Under the pieces are notes generated by a model. It was not told the DNA's origin, made no database searches, and worked only from the letters and a program-made list of their open reading frames with translations. From assembly GCA_009783975.1 (NCBI GenBank), contig WRCL01000027.1, positions 1-11,574 of the forward strand: a DNA stretch of 11,574 bases. Reading direction: 5' to 3'. Position 1 is the first letter of the stretch. Each line of letters starts with the position of its first letter. This stretch comes from Micrococcales bacterium (GTDB lineage: Bacteria > Actinomycetota > Actinomycetes > Actinomycetales > Cellulomonadaceae). This document shows positions 6,057-11,574 of this stretch, piece after piece. The translations under genes were made by a program, and so were the position numbers.

Positions 6057-6683
6057 CTACCACCGTGAGGTGACGTACACCGCATTGACGTGAGCGAACA
6101 GCTCGACCTCGACCGGCGCACCCAACGGCAGCGCCGCGACGCCGACCGCCGACCGCGCGTGGACGTCGCCATACAGCTCGTGCAGCAGCTCGCTGGCGCC
6201 GTTGAGCACCAGATGCTGCTCGACGAAACCTGGTGCGCTGGCCACGTAGCCGGTCATCTTCACCACCCGCAGCCGGTCCAGCGCCGCGAGCACCGCCGAA
6301 GCGTCCACGACGATGTCGGGCAGGACGAACCCGCGTCGCTGCGACCGGGCGGGGACCGCGTGCAGCGCGTCGTGCAGCGCCTCACGCCTGGCCACCGCTG
6401 TGGCGGCTGCCGCCAGCGCGTTGAGCACCGCAACGCGGGCGGCCCCAGCAGCCTCGACGACGCTGACACCGGCACCGACGGCACCCACTGCGGTCAGACG
6501 CCCGTCGACCAGAGGCAGCTGGCCCGAGGTCCACACCGTCGTCGAGTCTTCGCCGCCGACGAGCTTGGCTGGGGTGTAGGCCCCCACCGGCTCGGCGACG
6601 GCTGGCAGCACCAGGCCCAAAGCACGCAGCCGGCTCGCGACGGTGGCTGGCTCAGCCTCGTCCTTGCGCCGCCACGCACTCAT
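6057..6683 (-). CDS. RidA-family protein with an N-terminal extension and an internal insertion
   Basis: The protein has 208 residues from ATG at 6683, which overlaps the stop of the upstream DUF4177-like gene as ATGA (6680-6683), so the two are probably translationally coupled. RidA proteins are trimeric enamine/imine deaminases, but this actinobacterial subgroup is not well characterised. Recognisable parts are PVGAYTPA (32-39), TSGQLPLVDG (52-61), VKMTGYVASAPGF (141-153), NGASELL (161-167) and HARSAVGVAALP (176-187), with Arg177 and the Glu residues of VEVEL in the usual active-site places. Residues about 99-134 have no counterpart in the ordinary RidA fold, where the helix ending ALNALAA leads almost directly to the LDRLRVVK strand. 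RidA proteins usually have about 125-160 residues, so this one is long. An earlier in-frame start at 6758 would overlap the upstream gene and is unlikely. Confidence 0.85.
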   Translation of the reverse strand: MSAWRRKDEAEPATVASRLRALGLVLPAVAEPVGAYTPAKLVGGEDSTTVWTSGQLPLVDGRLTAVGAVGAGVSVVEAAGAARVAVLNALAAAATAVARREALHDALHAVPARSQRRGFVLPDIVVDASAVLAALDRLRVVKMTGYVASAPGFVEQHLVLNGASELLHELYGDVHARSAVGVAALPLGAPVEVELFAHVNAVYVTSRW

Positions 6684-6838
6684 TGGGCGGGCTGCGCTGG
6701 ACGTTTGAGGTACGCCACCAGACCCGTCGACCCGTCGAGGACGGTGACGAGCTCCCACCCGTCAGCACCCCACTGGTCGAGGATCTCTTTGGTCTTGTGG
6801 ACGATGAGCGGCAAGGTCGCATACTCCCAACGAGTCAC
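6680..6838 (-). CDS. Small DUF4177-like protein
   Basis: The protein has 52 residues from GTG at 6838 and begins MTRWEYATLP. GGTAGG lies about 9 nt upstream. The core WEYATLPLIVHKTKEILDQW and GADGWELVTV matches the small DUF4177-like proteins that sit beside RidA-like genes in actinobacteria (Rv3678A position in M. tuberculosis, from memory). WGxDGWELV is the family's most conserved patch. Its function is unknown. It lies 62 bp after whiB on the same strand and overlaps ridA by 4 nt, so whiB, this gene and ridA may share a transcript. Longer in-frame versions up to 6940 would run into whiB and add non-conserved residues. Confidence 0.8.
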   Translation of the reverse strand: MTRWEYATLPLIVHKTKEILDQWGADGWELVTVLDGSTGLVAYLKRPAQPAQ

Positions 6839-6900
6839 GTCCCGCAGCCTACCGGCTGGACCACACGACATCCCCCAAGGCGCCACACAGCGCCGGAGGT

Positions 6901-7188
6901 CTACACCTGTGCCGCGGCGCCAACAAGCTCGTTGCGCCATGACCGCACTTCAGGGCGGCGTCGCAAGAGCGCGCGCCGCTCACGTTCGGTCATACCGCCC
7001 CAGACGCCGAAGTCCATCCGGCTGTCGAGGGCATCTGCCAGGCACTCAAGACGGACTGGGCAGTCGTGGCATATGGCTCGCGCAGCACGCTGCGCCGAGC
7101 CCTCCACGAAGAGAGCATCGGGTGATGCCTTCCCGAAGCCACAGTTGGCTCCGGCTGACCAGTGCCCGTCCCCCGAGAACAGAGCCAC
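6901..7188 (-). CDS. whiB4: WhiB-family iron-sulfur transcription factor, WhiB4-like
   Basis: The protein has 95 residues from GTG at 7188, with a strong GGGGGAGG 9 nt upstream. Wbl proteins hold a [4Fe-4S] cluster through four cysteines: Cys16, Cys40, Cys43 and Cys49 here (C...C-X2-C-X5-C). The turn motif GVWGG is at 61-65 and is followed by the basic stretch RERRALLRRRP. The region PDALFVEGSAQ...CPVRLECLADALDSRMDFGVWGGMTERE resembles WhiB4, and location beside ponA2 supports that subgroup. WhiB4 of mycobacteria is a redox-sensing DNA-binding protein. The extreme N-terminus is short, and the subgroup assignment rests on recall rather than a search. It is divergent from ponA2 across 269 bp. 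Confidence 0.9.
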   Translation of the reverse strand: MALFSGDGHWSAGANCGFGKASPDALFVEGSAQRAARAICHDCPVRLECLADALDSRMDFGVWGGMTERERRALLRRRPEVRSWRNELVGAAAQV

Positions 7189-7301
7189 CTATCTCAACCT
7201 CCCCCACTTGGGCGCCGACCGTCACCGGCCGAACAAGAGGACCTTAGTAGCAATCTGCCCGCAGGAGAAGAACCCGATCGTGGGTCGATCCGGTCAATTT
7301 G

Positions 7302-7319
7302 GACCCCAGATCTGGGGTC
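7302..7319. promoter_or_regulatory. 18-bp perfect palindrome between whiB and ponA2
   Basis: GACCCCAGATCTGGGGTC is identical to its reverse complement. It lies 114 bp upstream of whiB and 139 bp upstream of ponA2. This is a natural operator layout for a symmetric dimer controlling one or both genes. No T-run follows on either strand, so a terminator is unlikely. Confidence 0.45.
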
Positions 7320-7444
7320 GTCGGCCCCTGGCTCACCCGGACGAGGGACAAATCGACCGATCTGTGCCTCTGCGGCCCCCGCGCACAGGTGTGGAGGTCT
7401 GGTGCAGTCTGGCCGAACCGGGCGTCATCGACGCCGTCGTTGAC

Positions 7445-7457
7445 TACTCTATGTTCC
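7445..7457 (+). promoter_or_regulatory. Putative leaderless promoter of ponA2
   Basis: TACTCT (7445-7450) fits TANNNT and ends 7 nt before the GTG at 7458, which is the spacing of leaderless actinobacterial transcripts. There is no Shine-Dalgarno before that GTG. An overlapping alternative, TATGTT at 7450-7455 with TCGACG at 7428-7433 as -35, would start transcription inside the gene and favour a later GTG at 7476. Confidence 0.4.
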
Positions 7458-9977
7458 GTGTCGCGAACGATCCGTGTGCTGACCGGTGACGACGAGCGCC
7501 CGCTGACTCCCAGCTCTCTGCTCGTCGCCTTCGTCATCGTCGCTGTCCTGGGGGGCCTTGTCACCGCCGGACTGACCGTCCCCGCGCTGGCAGCCGCCAA
7601 CGTCGGGACCTCGGTGGCCAGAACCACCTTCAACGCGCTGGACAACGAGCTCGACGACGTCGTGCTGCCCCAGCGCACCGAGCTGTACGCCAACGACCGG
7701 GCCTACAACGACGACGGGACGGTCGCCAACGAGGGCACCTTGCTCGCGACGTTCTACACCCAGAACCGTGTGGTCGTGCCGTTGTCGCAGATCAGCATCC
7801 ACCTGCAGGACGCTGTCATCGCCACTGAGGACAAACGCTTCGCCGACCACAACGGCGTGGACCCCCAAGGGATGACCCGTGCGCTGGTCTTGGGCGCGCT
7901 CGGGGCCACCGACAACCAGCAAGGCGCCTCGACGCTCACCCAGCAGTACGTGAAGAACGTCCTCATCCTCGCTGCGATGGACAAGGCGAAGACCGACGCT
8001 GACCGCCAGGCCGCCTACAACCAGGCCACCGTCGCCCACGGGGCCGAAGGCTACGCCCGCAAGCTGCGTGAGGCCCGCCTCGCGGTCGCGTTCGAGCAGC
8101 AAGAGGGGATGACCAAGGACAAGATCCTTGAGCACTACCTCAACATCGCCCAGTTCGGAGCGGCCTCGATCTACGGGGCTGAGGCCGCCGCCCAGTTCTA
8201 CTTCGGGATCTCGGCGTCCGAGCTTGACTACCTCCAGGCGGCGACGATCGCCGGTATCACACAGAACCCGATGAAGCATGACCCGACGCGCGACCCTGCC
8301 GCCGGGGAGGCCCGGCGTAACACCGTCCTGAAGCTCATGCGTGAACAGGGCAAGATCACCGACGACGAGTACACCCTCGGTGTGGCCAAACCTGTGATGG
8401 ACACCTTGAGCATCCACGACGTCCCCGTCGGCTGCACCGCCGCGGAGAACAAGGTCCGTGGCGCTGGCTACTTCTGCGACTGGGTCTCGAAGATCATCGT
8501 CAAGGACCCCGCGTTCGGTGAGACCGCAGAGGACCGCGCGAAGGTCTGGGCCAAAGGTGGGCTGATCATCACCACGAGCCTGGACCCGCGGGTCCAGGCC
8601 ATCGCGACCGAAGAGGTCCAGCGGTCGGTGCCTGCCGGCGACCCGTCTGGGGTGGTCCAGGCGATGGCAGTGGTCGAACCAGGTCACACCACAGCTGACG
8701 GCACGATGGAAGGCGGCTGGGTCAGGGCCCTGGCACAGTCGACGAACTGGACCGCGACGAACCGCGGGATCGCCTCGGAGTCGGCGATCAACCTCAACAT
8801 CGCCCAGCCGTACTACAACAACCAGGGGTTCCAGCCTGGGTCGACGTTCAAGGCGTTCACGCTGCTGGCCTGGCTCGAGGCGGGCCACTCGCTCAGCGAC
8901 GTCGTCAACGGCAGCTCCCAGACGTTCCAGATGGGCCAGTTCACCTCGTGCAGCGGCAAGGTTGGCGGACCGCCGTTCACCATGCGCAACTCCCCGCCCA
9001 GCGCAGGCGGTCCGATGACTGTGCGCGACGCGACGCGGAACTCGGTGAACGTCGCGTTCATGAACATGGCGACCCGGCTCAGCCTGTGCGACATCATGCA
9101 GAGGGCCGCCGACCTCGGCGTGGTCAAGGCCAACCCGAAAGACCCGAAAGGCAACCCCATCCGCGACGAGAACGGCGGGTACATCCCCGTGCCGTTCAAC
9201 GACAGAGTCCCGGTGAACGTCATCGGCACCGACAACACCACGACGCTGGCGATGGCCTCAGCGTTCGCCGCGTTCGCCTCCGGCGGGATCTTCTGCACGC
9301 CTGTGGCGATCATGCGGGTCGTCGACACCGCAGGTGTCGACCGCGCGATCCCCGACGCGAACTGCCACCAAGAGATCGAGCCGGCGGTGGCGAACACCAT
9401 CGCGCTGGCGATGTCTGGGGTGTGGTCTGGGACGATGCGCAGCGTCGGCGCCCCCCGGTTCCCCGCAGCGGGCAAGACGGGGACGTCGAACAACAACGAG
9501 TACACGTGGTTCGTCGGCTACACCCCGCGGTTGTCGGCGGCGGTCGCCGTCAGCGGCAGCCTCACCGGGTTCAAGTCAGCCAACCGCAAGGTCATCGCCG
9601 GCAAACGCTACGGCGTGGTCTACGGGTCGACGATCGCTGGCCCGACGTGGAAACGGTTCGCCGACCGTGCGCTGGCCCAAGGCCCTCACCCTGGGTTCGG
9701 CCAAGGGTCCGCTGAGCTCATCCACGGCAAGCAGGTCCCGGTCCCCAACGTCCAGGGTATGACGACCGAACAGGCCACCGAGGTGCTCGCCGCCGCTGGC
9801 TTCTCTGTGTCCATCGGAGCCGAGGTCCCCGCATGGATGCGCGCCGGGCTCGTCGCACAGCAGTCACCGGCGGGGACGGCGACACCCGGGTCGATCATCA
9901 CGTTGTACCTGTCCAACGGCCTGCCACCGGACGACCGCGACCGTCGCCGGCCCCCTGGTCGCGACGATCCAGGGTGA
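7458..9977 (+). CDS. ponA2: Bifunctional class A penicillin-binding protein with C-terminal PASTA domain (PonA2-like)
   Basis: The protein has 839 residues from GTG at 7458. It builds peptidoglycan at the membrane by polymerising lipid II and cross-linking stem peptides. A short cytoplasmic tail precedes a membrane anchor at about 21-46. The GT51 glycosyltransferase domain carries IATEDKRFADHNGVD, with catalytic Glu124, and GASTLTQQYVKN (156-167). The transpeptidase has S462-T-F-K465, S529-V-N531 and K673-T-G675. One PASTA domain covers about 760-822 (VPNVQGMTTEQATEVLAAAGF...SPAGTATPGSIITLYLSNG), followed by a short Arg/Asp/Pro tail. The GCTAAENKV...YFCDW segment with two cysteines is also typical of PonA2. 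All catalytic motifs are present, so the enzyme should be active. Its stop overlaps the start of the phosphoesterase gene by 4 nt. The exact start is uncertain; GTG at 7476 is an alternative. Confidence 0.95.
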   Translation: MSRTIRVLTGDDERPLTPSSLLVAFVIVAVLGGLVTAGLTVPALAAANVGTSVARTTFNALDNELDDVVLPQRTELYANDRAYNDDGTVANEGTLLATFYTQNRVVVPLSQISIHLQDAVIATEDKRFADHNGVDPQGMTRALVLGALGATDNQQGASTLTQQYVKNVLILAAMDKAKTDADRQAAYNQATVAHGAEGYARKLREARLAVAFEQQEGMTKDKILEHYLNIAQFGAASIYGAEAAAQFYFGISASELDYLQAATIAGITQNPMKHDPTRDPAAGEARRNTVLKLMREQGKITDDEYTLGVAKPVMDTLSIHDVPVGCTAAENKVRGAGYFCDWVSKIIVKDPAFGETAEDRAKVWAKGGLIITTSLDPRVQAIATEEVQRSVPAGDPSGVVQAMAVVEPGHTTADGTMEGGWVRALAQSTNWTATNRGIASESAINLNIAQPYYNNQGFQPGSTFKAFTLLAWLEAGHSLSDVVNGSSQTFQMGQFTSCSGKVGGPPFTMRNSPPSAGGPMTVRDATRNSVNVAFMNMATRLSLCDIMQRAADLGVVKANPKDPKGNPIRDENGGYIPVPFNDRVPVNVIGTDNTTTLAMASAFAAFASGGIFCTPVAIMRVVDTAGVDRAIPDANCHQEIEPAVANTIALAMSGVWSGTMRSVGAPRFPAAGKTGTSNNNEYTWFVGYTPRLSAAVAVSGSLTGFKSANRKVIAGKRYGVVYGSTIAGPTWKRFADRALAQGPHPGFGQGSAELIHGKQVPVPNVQGMTTEQATEVLAAAGFSVSIGAEVPAWMRAGLVAQQSPAGTATPGSIITLYLSNGLPPDDRDRRRPPGRDDPG

Positions 9978-10894
9978 GCCGGCTGACGGCGCCCGGCGCC
10001 TGGGCCGTTGCCGGCCTGGGCGCTGCCGGGGTGGTCTGGTCCCTGCTCGAAGCCGGGTGGTACGTGCTGCGGCAGGTCCAGGTGCCTGTGCTCGCCCCGG
10101 GCGAACCAGAGCTGCGGGTGCTGCACCTGTCAGACCTGCACCTGACCGCCCACAGCACCCGGCTCGCCGCCTGGGTACGTGACCTGGACTCGGCCGACCC
10201 GCACCTTGTGGTGAACACTGGCGACAACTGGTCGGCGGGCGAGGCGCTGGGCATGGTCACGCGTGCCTTGGAGCCGCACCTGGCCCGTCCAGGGGTGTTC
10301 GTCTTCGGCTCCAACGACTACCACGCACCGCGCCGCAAGAACCCCGCCGCGTACCTGCGTGCTGACCCACGCGACTCGGCAGGACCTGGCCCGCCCCTGC
10401 CGTGGCACGAGCTGCGCACCCGCTGGCTCGCCGCAGGCTGGACCGACCTCACCAACACCCGTGCGACCTTGGACGTCGACGGCCGCCGCGTCTCGTTCGT
10501 CGGCACCGACGACGCCCACCACGACCGTGACGCAATGCCTGACCCCCCGAGCGCCCGCGAAGAGGTCGACATCGCCCTTGGCCTCACCCACGCCCCATAC
10601 CGCAGGGTGCTCGACGCCTTTGCCGCCGACGGGGTCGACCTGACCTTCGCTGGCCACACCCACGGCGGCCAGCTCGCCGTGCCCGTGCTCGGCGCTGTGA
10701 CGACCAACTGCGACCTGGACACCGGCCGCGCCAAAGGCCTGCACGGCTGGCCTGGCCCCCGCCCCGACGCCCGCGGCGGCGCCGGTTCGATGTGGCTGCA
10801 CGTGAGCGCAGGCCTGGGAACCTCCCCCTACACCCCTGTGCGCTTCGCCTGCCGCCCCGAAGCCACCCTCGTGCACCTCGTCCCAGCCTCCTGA
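9974..10894 (+). CDS. Membrane-anchored calcineurin-like metallophosphoesterase
   Basis: The protein has 306 residues from GTG at 9974, which overlaps the ponA2 stop as GTGA and implies coupled translation. There is one hydrophobic N-terminal segment (about 8-30), so the catalytic domain is probably tethered to the membrane. Dimetal ligands are visible in order: Asp54 and His56 in LSDLHL, Asp84 in NTGDNW, Asn114 in FGSNDYH, His206 in LTHAPYR, and His228 and His230 in AGHTHGG. GSND replaces the usual GNHD, as is common in this actinobacterial subgroup. The family hydrolyses phosphomono- or diesters; the substrate here is unknown. The same neighbour follows ponA2 in M. tuberculosis (Rv3683, from memory), so a role connected with the cell envelope is inferred. 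An earlier in-frame ATG at 9833 lies deep inside ponA2 and is rejected. Confidence 0.92.
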   Translation: MSRLTAPGAWAVAGLGAAGVVWSLLEAGWYVLRQVQVPVLAPGEPELRVLHLSDLHLTAHSTRLAAWVRDLDSADPHLVVNTGDNWSAGEALGMVTRALEPHLARPGVFVFGSNDYHAPRRKNPAAYLRADPRDSAGPGPPLPWHELRTRWLAAGWTDLTNTRATLDVDGRRVSFVGTDDAHHDRDAMPDPPSAREEVDIALGLTHAPYRRVLDAFAADGVDLTFAGHTHGGQLAVPVLGAVTTNCDLDTGRAKGLHGWPGPRPDARGGAGSMWLHVSAGLGTSPYTPVRFACRPEATLVHLVPAS

Positions 10895-10903
10895 ACAAAC
10901 AAG

Positions 10904-10934
10904 GTGACACCACCGCCCCCAGATCGGTTATGCT
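10904..10934 (+). promoter_or_regulatory. Promoter of the tRNA-Pro gene
   Basis: GTGACA (10904-10909), five of six matches to TTGACA, and TATGCT (10929-10934) are separated by 19 bp. The expected transcript start near 10941 lies about 6 nt before the mature tRNA. This is the best vegetative promoter in the window. Confidence 0.6.
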
Positions 10935-10946
10935 GGTCCAGCTTCA

Positions 10947-11020
<74 letters not shown>

Positions 11021-11034
11021 CTCTGCATCATCGG

Positions 11035-11574
11035 TCAGTGCCGGAACCCGGCCTTGGGCTGGCGACGGTGGTCCTGGCTGGTGTCCAGGTGGTCGACCTG
11101 GGCACGCAGGTCGTTGAGGAAGGCTTCGGCCAGGTCCAGGCTCAGGCCGTTGCGCACGACGACACGTTGCACCGTGAGGTCGGTGAGGTCTGCGGGCATC
11201 GGGTAGGCCGGGACGAGCCAGCCGCGGGTGCGCAGCCGGTCGGACAGGTCGTGCAGGTCCCAGGTGCGGGAGGGGTCAGGCCGCAACGACCAGGCGAACA
11301 CGGGGATGTCGCGGCCGTCGTTCCACAGCTCGAACGGGCCCATCGCACCGATCTGGCCGGCCAGGTGCACCGCGACGTCCTGGCTGGTCTGCTGCACGGC
11401 GCAGAACCCGTCGAAGCCCAGCCGCAAGAACATGTAGTACTGCAGCAGCACCTGCGCACCGGGCCGGGAGAAGTTCAGCCCCAGCGTCGGCATCTGGCCG
11501 CCGAGGTAGTCCACGGTGAACACCAGGTCGTCGCTCAGCGACGCCCGGTCGCGCCACACCACCCAGCCCACCCC
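11035..11574 (-). CDS. gad: Glutamate decarboxylase, C-terminal part (gene continues beyond right edge)
   Basis: The frame is open from the right window edge to TGA at 11037-11035, giving 180 residues, about 40 percent of a usual glutamate decarboxylase of about 460 residues. GWVVWRDRASLSDDLVFTVDYLGGQMPTLGLNFSRPGAQVLLQYYMFLRLGFDG and FELWNDGRDIPVFAW are highly characteristic of this PLP enzyme, which converts glutamate to GABA and CO2 while consuming a proton and often serves in acid tolerance. The PLP-binding Lys (in HKYG) should lie just upstream, outside the window. LVPAYPMPADLTDLTVQRVVVRNGLS is the conserved C-terminal segment. The gene is convergent with tRNA-Pro, with only 14 bp between them, and no terminator is evident. 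An apparent start at 11571 is an internal valine codon, not the true start. Confidence 0.95.
   Translation of the reverse strand, partial: GVGWVVWRDRASLSDDLVFTVDYLGGQMPTLGLNFSRPGAQVLLQYYMFLRLGFDGFCAVQQTSQDVAVHLAGQIGAMGPFELWNDGRDIPVFAWSLRPDPSRTWDLHDLSDRLRTRGWLVPAYPMPADLTDLTVQRVVVRNGLSLDLAEAFLNDLRAQVDHLDTSQDHRRQPKAGFRH

Larger units (their letters stand above)
7189..7457. promoter_or_regulatory. Divergent whiB/ponA2 regulatory region
   Basis: No gene is seen in this 269-bp gap. It holds an 18-bp perfect palindrome (7302-7319), flanked by looser inverted arms GATCCGGTCAATTTG (7287-7301) and CAAATCGACCGATC (7349-7362), which match with one substitution and one indel. On the minus strand TGCTACTAA (7252-7244) resembles an extended -10 for whiB, without a convincing -35. 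The ponA2 promoter lies at the right end. Open frames cross the gap on the plus strand, but none has a ribosome-binding site or recognisable product. Confidence 0.5.

Noticed and set aside
6684..6758. Longer N-terminus for the RidA-like protein
   Set aside because: The extra residues are out-of-frame readings of the DUF4177-like gene; the ATGA overlap at 6680-6683 supports the shorter start.
6879..6894. Small hairpin GGCGC-CACACA-GCGCC between whiB and the DUF4177-like gene
   Set aside because: The arms are only 5 bp and there is no T-run. It could be a weak attenuator but is within chance expectation for this base composition.
7299..7457. Longer N-terminus for ponA2 or a separate short gene
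   Set aside because: It would cover the palindrome and promoter region with residues unlike any penicillin-binding protein, and there is no ribosome-binding site.
7449..8888. Long minus-strand open frame opposite ponA2
   Set aside because: It is antisense to a gene with all catalytic motifs intact. Its composition is Arg/Val/Gly-rich, as expected for the complementary frame of GC-rich codons, and no domain is visible.
9833..9973. Upstream in-frame extension of the metallophosphoesterase
   Set aside because: It lies inside the PASTA domain of ponA2 and reads as a shifted frame. The GTG at 9974 with GTGA overlap and hydrophobic N-terminus is a better start.

Overview
The window is very GC-rich, uses many GTG starts, and encodes a WhiB protein, a GlxR/Crp-type regulator and a PASTA-tailed PonA2-type penicillin-binding protein. 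This points to an actinobacterium. The protein flavour (RidA, alpha/beta hydrolase, propeller) suggests Micrococcales, perhaps near Cellulomonadaceae, but that placement is an inference.

Region 1 (1-3275, all minus strand) carries three cell-envelope genes. The first is the N-terminal part of a secreted seven-bladed YVTN-type beta-propeller followed by a putative-Ig domain, running off the left edge. The second is a secreted two-SH3b protein ending in an HEXXH...ExxxD zinc-peptidase-like domain. The third is an integral membrane protein of unknown function. Region 2 (3458-5192) has an alpha/beta hydrolase of the epoxide-hydrolase type whose nucleophile position is glycine, convergent with nth (endonuclease III).

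Region 3 (5193-10894) is a conserved actinobacterial block: crp (+), then ridA-like, a DUF4177-like small gene and whiB (all minus, probably one transcript reading whiB to ridA), then ponA2 and a metallophosphoesterase (plus, 4-nt overlap). From memory this matches the order and orientation of the Mycobacterium tuberculosis nth-crp-Rv3678c-Rv3678A-whiB4-ponA2-Rv3683 region, but without the MBL-fold gene and the two ATPase genes that lie inside that block there. A near-perfect Crp site lies just upstream of crp, and an 18-bp perfect palindrome sits in the divergent whiB/ponA2 intergenic region.

Region 4 (10895-11574) has a tRNA-Pro(CGG) with a recognisable promoter, convergent with the C-terminal part of a glutamate decarboxylase gene that runs off the right edge.

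Taken together, the genes concern cell-wall synthesis (PonA2), redox- and cAMP-type regulation (WhiB4-like, Crp), base-excision repair (Nth) and surface proteins. I see no mobile element, CRISPR array, prophage or recognisable new multi-gene system. The most unusual items are the degenerate catalytic motifs of the hydrolase, an in-frame insertion of about 36 residues in the RidA-like protein, a 17-bp sequence shared by two intergenic regions, and the palindromes in the regulatory gaps. No gap between genes exceeds 300 bp; the longest, 7189-7457, is described below.
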